6,166 bases of DNA from Sulfurimonas sp. (GTDB taxonomy: Bacteria; Campylobacterota; Campylobacteria; Campylobacterales; Sulfurimonadaceae): contig JALUZQ010000235.1 of NCBI GenBank assembly GCA_027011725.1, positions 1-6,166 on the forward strand, written 5' to 3'. This document shows positions 1-6,166 of this stretch, in pieces (position 1 is the first letter of the stretch; the number at the start of each line of letters is the position of its first letter). Under the pieces are notes generated by a model. That model saw nothing but the letters and a program-made list of their open reading frames with translations. It searched no databases and was not told the DNA's origin. The translations under genes were made by a program, and so were the position numbers.

Positions 1-2
1 TT

Positions 3-797
3 GGTAAGCTATGCACTATCTTCATCACGCATCTCCATGGTGACCATTACTACGGACTGCCTGGGCTACTCTCCTCTAAAACACTCGATAAAGCCCTCTC
101 TCCTCTTAAAGTCTATGGGCCAAAAGGGATAAAACGCTTCATTGAGTGTGTCATGGAGACTTCAGAGGAACATCTGGGTTATAAACTGGAAATAATTGAA
201 ATAGAAGTGAACATGGCATTGAGCTTTGACAAATTTTCGCTCAAGGTTCTCCCTCTTGTGCATTCAGTGGAAAGTTATGCCTACCTTATACAAGAGTATG
301 ACATAACAAATAAACTTGATGAACAAAAGCTGCGTTTAGAGGGGATTGCACCTTCAGCACTTTATGGAGAGCTCAAACGTGGTAATAACATTATACACAA
401 AGGGAAAGAGCTGCACTCAAATGAGTATATGCTTGATCCCATACCGGGAAGAACACTCATAATAGCCGGAGACAACAGCGAGCCTGATATTCTTGACAAG
501 AGGCTTGATAATCTTGACCTGCTTGTACATGAAAGTACCTATACACAAGAAATTTACGATGTTCTACCGACAAAATTCCTCCACACTACAGCAAAAAAGC
601 TAGGTGAAGCAGCACAAAAGCATCATGTAAAAAATCTTATAGCAACCCACATCAGTGCAAGATACTCACAAGGCAGTTCTTACGATGCACAAACAATTTA
701 TGACGAGATAAAATCCTCTTACAAAGGGGAATGTTTCATTGCCAATGATTTTGATGTTTTTTATCTTTCTCGAGATGGGGTGCTTAAAAAGCAATAA
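3..797 (+). CDS. rnz: Ribonuclease Z (tRNA 3'-processing endonuclease), 5'-truncated by window edge
   Basis: RNase Z is a zinc-dependent metallo-beta-lactamase-fold endonuclease that trims tRNA 3' trailers in the cytoplasm. The frame is open from base 3 and gives 264 visible residues. The ATG at 153 is internal, because the key metal motif lies before it. Visible are HLHGDH (residues 10-15) followed by GLPGLL, a histidine in PLVHSVESY (H87), the substrate-arm-like segment GIAPSALYGELKRG, the Asp motif AGDNSEP (D157; GDT is more usual), LLVHEST (H176), the HTTA motif (H194) and THISARYS (H216, matching the usual HFSPRY). Family members are about 305-320 residues, so roughly 50 N-terminal residues, including the usual LGTG motif, lie outside. 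The gene ends TAA at 795-797 and converges on the tRNA gene. There is no clear terminator after it. The family assignment is firm; whether it cuts CCA-encoding precursors or has another RNA role cannot be read here. Confidence 0.93.
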   Translation, partial: GKLCTIFITHLHGDHYYGLPGLLSSKTLDKALSPLKVYGPKGIKRFIECVMETSEEHLGYKLEIIEIEVNMALSFDKFSLKVLPLVHSVESYAYLIQEYDITNKLDEQKLRLEGIAPSALYGELKRGNNIIHKGKELHSNEYMLDPIPGRTLIIAGDNSEPDILDKRLDNLDLLVHESTYTQEIYDVLPTKFLHTTAKKLGEAAQKHHVKNLIATHISARYSQGSSYDAQTIYDEIKSSYKGECFIANDFDVFYLSRDGVLKKQ

Positions 798-892
798 TAT
801 AGCCAGATATTTGAGTGTACAATTTTAAAAGTATCTCAGCGTATTCTATATTTTAGGTTAGAAAATTCGTATTTAAGGGGTTATAAATGTTG
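798..892. other. Convergent spacer between rnz and tRNA-Asn
   Basis: This is AT-rich non-coding DNA between two converging transcription units. I see no ORF, no GC-rich hairpin with a T run on either strand, and no repeat of nearby sequence. Confidence 0.6.
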
Positions 893-967
<75 letters not shown>

Positions 968-972
968 ATGTG

Positions 973-1020
973 TAGCGAAATTTTAGCTAAAAACTATTAA
1001 ATTAATCTAAAATACCGCTA
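973..1020 (-). repeat. Imperfect inverted repeat (14-nt arms) between pglF and tRNA-Asn
   Basis: The arms at 973-986 and 1007-1020 are inverted copies matching at 12 of 14 bases. As minus-strand RNA one further position pairs as G-U, leaving a single U-U mismatch, with a 20-nt AT-rich loop. The 5' arm in the transcript includes the pglF stop codon TAG. No uridine run follows the hairpin, so it is not a textbook rho-independent terminator. It could instead protect the operon mRNA 3' end, aid processing of a pglF-tRNA transcript, or be incidental in AT-rich DNA. The repeat is directly visible; its role is inference. Confidence 0.5.
980..985 (-). promoter_or_regulatory. Possible -10 element for tRNA-Asn
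   Basis: On the minus strand TAAAAT is preceded by TAGC and an AT-rich stretch. It ends 12 nt before the tRNA 5' end, which would put a transcription start about 6 nt upstream of the mature tRNA. There is no good -35 at the usual distance (AGATTA at 1008-1003). That is common for sigma-70 promoters in Campylobacterota, which rely on AT-rich upstream sequence. The box sits inside the downstream arm of the inverted repeat. It is weak evidence in AT-rich DNA. Confidence 0.25.
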
Positions 1021-2778
1021 ATTTGGCTGATGATTGAACTCTGGGACTATCTCTTTGAGTTTTTCAAGTTTGTTTGGAGTCTTTACGAGTTCATCTATGT
1101 CTTTGTTGAGCTTCTCTATGTCGTATGGTGTTGGCTGTGCTACCGTAATGGATTCATACTGCGTTTGGGCATCACTCTCATCTATGAGGAGTTCTTCATA
1201 AAGCTTCTCACCAGGACGAAGACCTGTGAACTCTATCTCTATGTCATCTCTGCCACTGAGTTCTATCATTCTTTTTGCCAGATCTACTATCTTTATAGGC
1301 TCACCCATATCAAGTATAAATATCTCTCCACCACTTCCTATGGCACCTGCTTGAAGTACAAGCTCACACGCTTCAGGAATAAGCATAAAATAGCGTGTAA
1401 TTTCTGGATGTGTAACGGTTATGTTCTCACCTCTATCAATTTGCGCTTTGAACTTCGGTATAACACTTCCACTTGAGCCGAGAACATTTCCAAAACGAAC
1501 TGCGACTATGTCCGTTCCTTTTCCATTCGAATTTTGCGCATAGAGTTCACAGATTCGCTTTGTAGTCCCCATAACATTTGTCGGACGGACTGCTTTGTCT
1601 GTAGATATCATTACAAATTTTTCAACACCGTGTTTAATAGCAATGTCTATGACATTTTTCGTTCCCACTACGTTGTTTAAAATCGCTTCGGTCATATTTG
1701 CTTCTACAAGCGGCACATGTTTATATGCTGCAGCGTGTATGACGATGTCAGGCGCGTGTTTTTCAAAAGTTTTATCTATCAGCTCAAAATCACGAATATT
1801 TTCCATCACAGCAACTGTTGGAACACCTTTTATCTCTTGCTCAATACTGTAGAGATTAAATTCGCTATGATCAAGCAGTATCAACTTTTTCACGCCATAC
1901 TTCTCACACTGACGGCATATCTCACTTCCTATACTGCCTCCTGCACCTGTTACAAGAACAGTTTTGCCTTTGATGAAATTTTGAATGGTTGTTTTGTCCA
2001 AATCTTTAGGGTGACGGGCAAGCAGATCTTCTACCGAGATATCAACAAGCACATCTTTTTCATAATCACTAATAGGGTTAAAAACTTTTATGTCATGAAT
2101 CCCCAACGCTTTTATATCATCATAGAGCTCTTTTACATCATACTCATTTGAGACGATTACCGTCTCGATGCCTTCATGAAACTCTCGAATGTCATCATAA
2201 CTTTTAACACTCACTCCATTAATCTTCAATCCGGCAGCTTCGTCATTCCAAATGGCAACAGGCCAGCTGTCTTGGTTCGTTTTGATGAGTTTTCTTGTTA
2301 TCTCTTCTGCACGCTGAGGAGAAGCGACAATAAGCGTTGGTTTTCCAAGAGAGTGCTTCGAGTACACTTCCAAAAAGAAGCGTTTACTTACTCTTGTAGA
2401 GAGAATAAACAAAAATGTAAGCAAAAACTCTATGGGAATGACAGAGCGAGGATACCCCTCAAAAAAGCTGCCACGAAACAGATAGACCAAGGCTGTAAAT
2501 ATGATGGTAGAACTAATAAGCACATACGTAATTTGCACCTGATCTTTAAAACTAAAGTAGCGCCAAGAGACCTTGTAAATATCTAAAAAGTAAAAGAGTG
2601 AAACCCGCATCAAACCAAGAATAAAGAAACTTTTATAAATATCGTCCACATACTGTGCTTCGATCGAAAAATCAAAACGCAGCAAAAAAGCGATATAGGT
2701 CGATGCCCCAATGGCAAAAAGATCTAAAATCATAAAAAAGAGCGTACGTTTAAAATTTGTAGGAGAAAATATATTCAA
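1018..2778 (-). CDS. pglF: PglF, membrane-anchored UDP-N-acetylglucosamine 4,6-dehydratase
   Basis: It is predicted to convert UDP-GlcNAc to UDP-2-acetamido-2,6-dideoxy-4-hexulose, the first step toward a bacillosamine-type sugar. It acts at the cytoplasmic face of the inner membrane. The 586 residues match C. jejuni PglF (about 590). Four N-terminal membrane segments (about 11-33, 48-66, 82-100, 112-130) are followed by a nucleotide-binding-like linker domain and an extended SDR domain. The NAD motif TGAGGSIG is at 277-284. Catalytic residues expected from PglF are present: T393, D394 and K395 in STDKAV, then M403 and K407 (Met replacing the usual SDR Tyr, as in PglF/WbpM). LRPGEKLYEELLIDE (520-534) is also family-typical. 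The start is TTG at 2778, directly after the stop of the upstream gene, with AAAGG 8 nt away. The next Met (residue 16) would cut the first membrane segment. It is the last protein gene of the operon. Confidence 0.95.
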   Translation of the reverse strand: MNIFSPTNFKRTLFFMILDLFAIGASTYIAFLLRFDFSIEAQYVDDIYKSFFILGLMRVSLFYFLDIYKVSWRYFSFKDQVQITYVLISSTIIFTALVYLFRGSFFEGYPRSVIPIEFLLTFLFILSTRVSKRFFLEVYSKHSLGKPTLIVASPQRAEEITRKLIKTNQDSWPVAIWNDEAAGLKINGVSVKSYDDIREFHEGIETVIVSNEYDVKELYDDIKALGIHDIKVFNPISDYEKDVLVDISVEDLLARHPKDLDKTTIQNFIKGKTVLVTGAGGSIGSEICRQCEKYGVKKLILLDHSEFNLYSIEQEIKGVPTVAVMENIRDFELIDKTFEKHAPDIVIHAAAYKHVPLVEANMTEAILNNVVGTKNVIDIAIKHGVEKFVMISTDKAVRPTNVMGTTKRICELYAQNSNGKGTDIVAVRFGNVLGSSGSVIPKFKAQIDRGENITVTHPEITRYFMLIPEACELVLQAGAIGSGGEIFILDMGEPIKIVDLAKRMIELSGRDDIEIEFTGLRPGEKLYEELLIDESDAQTQYESITVAQPTPYDIEKLNKDIDELVKTPNKLEKLKEIVPEFNHQPN

Positions 2779-3375
2779 TTATATTACCTTTAGAGTTTGT
2801 AGTATTAGTTTCACATCATTTACAAATGAAATATTGTCAATGTAATTATAGTAAAGTTTTATCTTCTGCGGCAAGATAATCTCAAGATATGCCCTCTCTT
2901 TGTCCTCATAAGAGTTCATAATCGTCTCTTCATCACGAAACTCTATGGCTGCATTGTCTGTGATGCCCGGTCGTACACTGAGTACTTTTTTATATGCATC
3001 TCGTTTTTTAGCAACAAACTTCATCACTTCCGGGCGAGGACCTACAAGAGACATATCGCCTTTAAGTACATTGAGCAGCTGCGGGAGTTCGTCTATTTTC
3101 GTTTTTCGTATGAACTTCCCGACTTCTGTAATACGCGGGTCATCGCCGCTTGTCACGCTTGGGCCTATTTTATCGGCGTCAACAACCATCGAGCGAAATT
3201 TATAAATATCAAACTCTTTGAAATCTTTTCCTACACGTTTTTGTGTGTAAAAAAGCGGCCCTTTTGAGCTAAGTTTAATCCACAGTGCTATAAGTAACAA
3301 GATCGGAAATAAGATCAGAATCCCCATAAACGCAGCAATAAAGTCAAAAACTCTTTTAAAATATGCTCTGTACAT
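2779..3375 (-). CDS. Small monotopic phosphoglycosyl transferase (PglC-like initiating sugar transferase)
   Basis: It is predicted to transfer a sugar 1-phosphate from a UDP-sugar to undecaprenyl phosphate at the cytoplasmic face of the inner membrane, starting glycan assembly. It is 198 residues, the minimal catalytic size of this superfamily. An N-terminal amphipathic/hydrophobic helix (about 1-34) contains the re-entrant-helix proline P24 in LFPILLL. Next come KGPLFYTQKRVG (38-49), YKFRSM (58-63), the catalytic Asp-Glu pair D95-E96 in IDELPQLLNVLKGDMS, and VGPRPEV (111-117). The C-terminal third begins RPGITDNAAIEFRDEE (135-150) and ends with a YYNYIDNISFVNDVKLI segment. This differs from C. 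jejuni PglC as I recall it, which has PGITGWAQVNGRN there, so the sugar donor may differ and no symbol is given. The ATG at 3375 overlaps the upstream TGA by one base (TGATG), with a weak AGG 3 nt before. The family is firm; the substrate is inferred from context. Confidence 0.88.
   Translation of the reverse strand: MYRAYFKRVFDFIAAFMGILILFPILLLIALWIKLSSKGPLFYTQKRVGKDFKEFDIYKFRSMVVDADKIGPSVTSGDDPRITEVGKFIRKTKIDELPQLLNVLKGDMSLVGPRPEVMKFVAKKRDAYKKVLSVRPGITDNAAIEFRDEETIMNSYEDKERAYLEIILPQKIKLYYNYIDNISFVNDVKLILQTLKVI
2787..2791 (-). promoter_or_regulatory. Ribosome binding site deciding the TTG start of pglF
   Basis: Minus-strand AAAGG lies 8 nt before TTG (2778-2776), inside the last codons of the phosphoglycosyl transferase gene. 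That gene stops (TAA, 2781-2779) immediately before the TTG. No ATG gives a full first membrane helix, so this site supports the rare start codon and suggests translation coupled to the upstream gene. Confidence 0.7.
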
Positions 3376-4502
3376 CAGCCTACGAGTTCACGCACTTGCT
3401 CGATCACATACGCCACCTCTTCATCAAGCATATCAGGATAGATAGGCAAAGACAAAGAACGCTCAAAAACCTCATTGGCTACAGGATACGCTTTATTTTC
3501 ATACGCATAGCGCTCTTTGTAGTACGGATGCTTGTGAATAGGAATGAAATGGACACTACACCCTACTCCGCGTTCTTTGAGTTTTTCTATCACCTCATCT
3601 CTATTTTCGATTTTTATCACATACAGATGCCAAGAGCTCTCTCTGTCATCTTTAACAAAGGGGAGTGTGATGTTTTTGTTATCTCTAAACGCAGCGTTAT
3701 ACGTCTGGGCAATTTTTGCACGTTTTTCGCGTAACATCTCCTGCTTTTTGAGCTGTACCATCCCTATAGCTGCGTTTATGTCCGTAGTATTATACTTACA
3801 GCCATTGTCCACTATTTCATAATACCATGCACCTTTGGTGGTGTATCTGTCCCACGCATCACGACTGATACCGTGGAGTCTGTTTATGCGCATATTTTTA
3901 GCATATGCAGCATTGTTCGTTGTCGCCATACCGCCCTCACCTGTAGAGAGTGTCTTTGTCGCATAAAAACTAAAACAGGTTACATCACTCTTTTGTAAGT
4001 TCCCTATTTTTACACCTTTGTAACTACTAGGAATCGCATGCGCAGCATCTTCTATTACTTTAAGATTGTACTTTTGAGCAATTGCATAGATCTCATCCAT
4101 ATCACAAGGCTGTCCTGCAAAGTGTACGGGGATGATGGCACGTGTCTTCTCAGTTATAAGCGCTTCAATTTTTGAGACATCAATGTTATGTGTATCCTCT
4201 TCGATGTCACATAGTACAGGAATAGCATCAAAATAGGTCACAACCTCAGCTGTTGCCACAAAAGTATTTGTAGGCACTATGACCTCATCATCACGCTGCA
4301 ATCCAATGGCTTTGAGTGCCAGATGGAGTGCTGCTGTAGCAGAATTTACACTCACCGCCTCCTCTGAGCCGATGTAGGCTTTAAACTCTTTTTCAAACGC
4401 AACTGTTTTTGGACCCATGGTCACCCAGCCGGACTTTATAGCCTCTGTCGCTGCGTTTATCTCTTCATCTGTTGTATGTGTTTTATGAAATGGTATTTGC
4501 AT
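3375..4502 (-). CDS. DegT/DnrJ/EryC1/StrS-family sugar aminotransferase (PglE-like role)
   Basis: This is a PLP-dependent sugar-nucleotide aminotransferase, likely adding an amino group at C4 of the 4-keto sugar made by PglF with glutamate as the usual donor. It is cytoplasmic, with no membrane segment. The 375 residues span a complete fold: SGWVTMGPKT (24-33), NSATAALHLA (53-62, phosphate-binding region), EDAAHA (151-156, D152 expected to contact the PLP ring nitrogen), and FSFYATKTLSTGEGGM with K183 as the Schiff-base lysine. The C-terminal part carries SWHLYVI (290-296) and SVHFIPIHKHPYY (316-328). These resemble the ArnB/PseC-like subgroup more than C. jejuni PglE, which as I recall has EDAAEALG and YSYNGNK at the matching places. 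The ATG at 4502 follows the pglB stop by 4 nt. The gene overlaps the next by one base. The class is certain; the exact product is inferred. Confidence 0.9.
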   Translation of the reverse strand: MQIPFHKTHTTDEEINAATEAIKSGWVTMGPKTVAFEKEFKAYIGSEEAVSVNSATAALHLALKAIGLQRDDEVIVPTNTFVATAEVVTYFDAIPVLCDIEEDTHNIDVSKIEALITEKTRAIIPVHFAGQPCDMDEIYAIAQKYNLKVIEDAAHAIPSSYKGVKIGNLQKSDVTCFSFYATKTLSTGEGGMATTNNAAYAKNMRINRLHGISRDAWDRYTTKGAWYYEIVDNGCKYNTTDINAAIGMVQLKKQEMLREKRAKIAQTYNAAFRDNKNITLPFVKDDRESSWHLYVIKIENRDEVIEKLKERGVGCSVHFIPIHKHPYYKERYAYENKAYPVANEVFERSLSLPIYPDMLDEEVAYVIEQVRELVG

Positions 4503-4506
4503 CTAT

Positions 4507-6165
4507 TTATCTCTTTAATCTATAAATTTTCACAAGCGGGTCTAAAATAACCGGCTCAAAAAGTTCACTGTCATAATTTTCAAATACAAAAAGCTGTATA
4601 AAAACAGAATTATACATTTTATCGTCTAAGACTAAGATTGTATTGTAGTTTTTCATATAGACAACGTTCAGACGTGAATTATAATCGAGCACCTGATCTT
4701 GTTTGTGCAAACGACCCTGTTTATCATATGCTACTACAGAAAAATGTTTCACCGGTACTTTTCTTCGGCCAAGTTCTATCTCTCCTGTCGTGTTTAAAAA
4801 GTTCACACCCTTTCCAAGCATCAGCTTATTACCAACTTGTCTGAAATTTCTTGAAACATAAAAGAAGTTGTTTGGAAGTTTTTCACCACTATTCAGATCA
4901 AGATTCGAAAAAACTGCAACGGTTGGAAAAATGTTAAGCATTCTGTTTGGAAGGTAGAGATAGACATCACGTGTCTTTTTCGGTAGTTTATAGTCACTCA
5001 AGCGCATCTCATCTAAAATGCTGTTAACATCAAACGGCGTTGTCGCGTTATTTTCAAAAATATAATCTGCTACAGGAGTAAACCCGAGTTGCATCTGCAC
5101 ATATTTTTCAACAGAAAGCCTTGCGAGATTTGCCGCCTGCGTTTGTGAATCTGTCGTGAGTATTTGAGAAATGATAAAGTTGTCATGTCTATGCTTTCCA
5201 CCGTCAATGAGTGTATTTGTATTTGAATAGTACCAAATAGGATACCCATAGTCCCACCATGTAAGCGTATAATCTTTAGGTGTAGAGATGTTTTTGAGTC
5301 TATCAAGACTCTTTACCTCTTCTTGATTAAATACTGTAGGGACTTTATAGCCTATAATATGTTTGATATTTGGATAGAGAAGTGCAACTACAGCAAAAAA
5401 CAACACTGCATACTTTGGAGTCTCTTTTACAATGAGTTTGTCCACTACAAAATAGATAAGATAGACCACCCCAAGAGAGAGTGCAGGAATGGCATATACC
5501 GTAAAACGCAGTCCTCCCATGTAGGCGAAAAAACCTATCCCCACCAATGGAAGAAAGAGTAAAAACTCCTTTTTGCGTATAACAAGAAGCACATACCCTG
5601 CAACAGCAATCAAAAATGAGAAGATAGAGCCTGAAATTCTGTTTGCAAAAGTTTCAAAAGGGATCTTACCCGCTTCACGAATAGTTTGATGTACCTCATA
5701 AAATTTCAAACTGCTGACTTTATCCACTCCCGTGTCAATATATTCAAATACTTTGACATATATAGCTGAAAAAACATGGTTAAAATAGAAAAATGCAATC
5801 GCAGAGACCACTGCCGCAATAAGCAGCTGTTGTTTCTCTTTGATGAGATTAAATTTGAAAACAACAAAAGCAATGACTACAAGTGCTACTCGCAACTCCC
5901 ACGCCATTGCAATGGATGAGAGTGTAAAAAGGATGAAAAACTGGTAGAAGTTTTCCGCTTTTCTGTAAAAAATAATCAGATAAATCATATATCCCAAAAC
6001 CATTGCATATATCACAGAGTATGCAGCATCATACGCATAAAAGTAGAAACAGGTGAGTAAAGCCGCCACAAACACTGCGTTTAGATCACTGCGTTTGACA
6101 CTTTTAATAAGAAAGTAGATAATAAAAACAGGAATGGTAAATGCCAACATATCACTGTCATAATA
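4507..6165 (-). CDS. pglB: PglB, bacterial oligosaccharyltransferase (STT3 family), N-terminus cut off by window edge
   Basis: It transfers a lipid-linked oligosaccharide en bloc to asparagine on the periplasmic side of the inner membrane. The frame stays open to 6165, giving 552 visible residues. The ATG at 6150 is internal. Campylobacter PglB is about 712 residues, so about 150 N-terminal residues (first membrane segments and first metal Asp) are outside. Numbering from that ATG, just before it is YYDSD, matching the second DxD metal motif (D154/D156 in C. lari). TIRE at 156-159 is the loop motif with the catalytic metal-binding Glu, and R171 before ISGS matches the Arg contacting the acidic -2 residue. 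GLRFTVY has R215, expected to bind the lipid phosphate. WWDYG is at 298-302 and M404xxI407 is the MI motif. About ten membrane segments precede a periplasmic domain from about 270 to 547. It is the first visible gene of the operon. Confidence 0.96.
   Translation of the reverse strand, partial: YYDSDMLAFTIPVFIIYFLIKSVKRSDLNAVFVAALLTCFYFYAYDAAYSVIYAMVLGYMIYLIIFYRKAENFYQFFILFTLSSIAMAWELRVALVVIAFVVFKFNLIKEKQQLLIAAVVSAIAFFYFNHVFSAIYVKVFEYIDTGVDKVSSLKFYEVHQTIREAGKIPFETFANRISGSIFSFLIAVAGYVLLVIRKKEFLLFLPLVGIGFFAYMGGLRFTVYAIPALSLGVVYLIYFVVDKLIVKETPKYAVLFFAVVALLYPNIKHIIGYKVPTVFNQEEVKSLDRLKNISTPKDYTLTWWDYGYPIWYYSNTNTLIDGGKHRHDNFIISQILTTDSQTQAANLARLSVEKYVQMQLGFTPVADYIFENNATTPFDVNSILDEMRLSDYKLPKKTRDVYLYLPNRMLNIFPTVAVFSNLDLNSGEKLPNNFFYVSRNFRQVGNKLMLGKGVNFLNTTGEIELGRRKVPVKHFSVVAYDKQGRLHKQDQVLDYNSRLNVVYMKNYNTILVLDDKMYNSVFIQLFVFENYDSELFEPVILDPLVKIYRLKR
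4510..4516 (-). promoter_or_regulatory. Ribosome binding site of the aminotransferase gene
   Basis: Minus-strand AAAGAGA lies 7 nt before the ATG at 4502. It sits just before the pglB stop codon (TAA, 4509-4507). It supports this start and shows that the two genes are read from one message. Confidence 0.5.
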
Positions 6166-6166
6166 T

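Noticed and set aside
781..793. Small hairpin TGCTT-AAA-AAGCA at the end of rnz
   Set aside because: It has five base pairs, lies within the last codons of rnz and has no T run after it. It is too weak to call a terminator.
981..992. Perfect 12-base palindrome TTTTAGCTAAAA as an operator
   Set aside because: A palindrome of this kind is expected by chance in AT-rich DNA and no second copy was seen. It overlaps the inverted repeat reported above.
1030..1476. Plus-strand ORF of 148 codons antisense to pglF
   Set aside because: It lies wholly inside pglF, whose frame carries clear family motifs. The antisense product is rich in Tyr, Cys and Phe and matches nothing I recognise.
1717..2586. Plus-strand ORFs at 1717-2151 and 2176-2586
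   Set aside because: Both are opposite conserved parts of pglF, have no ribosome binding context and show no domain.
2945..3822. Plus-strand ORFs at 2945-3205, 3363-3734 and 3544-3822
   Set aside because: They are shadows of the phosphoglycosyl transferase and aminotransferase genes. Their composition is that of reverse-complemented coding sequence.
5070..5306. Minus-strand ORF of 78 codons inside pglB
   Set aside because: It overlaps the WWDYG region of pglB in another frame. The pglB frame is fully supported by catalytic motifs.

Overview
The window reads as chromosomal DNA of a member of the Campylobacterota (epsilonproteobacteria). The proteins most resemble the Campylobacter jejuni/lari N-glycosylation proteins, in particular a PglB-type bacterial oligosaccharyltransferase and a full-length PglF. 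The DNA is AT-rich but looks less extreme than Campylobacter, so a Sulfurimonas- or Sulfurovum-like relative is a reasonable guess. The genus is inference from remembered family sequences; no search was run.

Layout. Bases 3-797 (+) hold the 3' five-sixths or so of a ribonuclease Z gene (rnz) whose start lies before the window. After a 95-base gap with no recognisable feature comes a tRNA-Asn(GTT) gene on the minus strand (893-967), convergent with rnz. The rest, 1018-6165, is one tightly packed minus-strand operon. In transcription order it is pglB (oligosaccharyltransferase, 5' end cut off by the window edge), a DegT/DnrJ/EryC1/StrS-family sugar aminotransferase, a small monotopic phosphoglycosyl transferase, and pglF (membrane-bound UDP-GlcNAc 4,6-dehydratase). 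The junctions are 4 nt, a 1-nt overlap (TGATG) and 0 nt (TAATTG). The tRNA lies 50 nt beyond pglF on the same strand, separated by an imperfect inverted repeat that overlaps the pglF stop codon.

How the genes fit together. PglF converts UDP-GlcNAc to the 4-keto-6-deoxy sugar nucleotide. The aminotransferase would put an amino group at C4. The phosphoglycosyl transferase would load the resulting sugar phosphate onto undecaprenyl phosphate, starting a lipid-linked glycan. PglB would move the finished glycan onto asparagine in the periplasm. All the residues expected for PglB catalysis and acidic (-2) sequon recognition that fall within the window are present. The N-acetyltransferase (PglD), the chain-extending glycosyltransferases and the flippase (PglK) of the C. 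jejuni system are not in the window.

Novelty. The machinery is of known type and I see no wholly undescribed system. The most informative departure from the Campylobacter model is a mosaic composition: PglB and PglF look like the Campylobacter proteins, while the aminotransferase and the priming transferase look like members of other subgroups common in polysaccharide clusters. PglB also carries a candidate self-glycosylation sequon.
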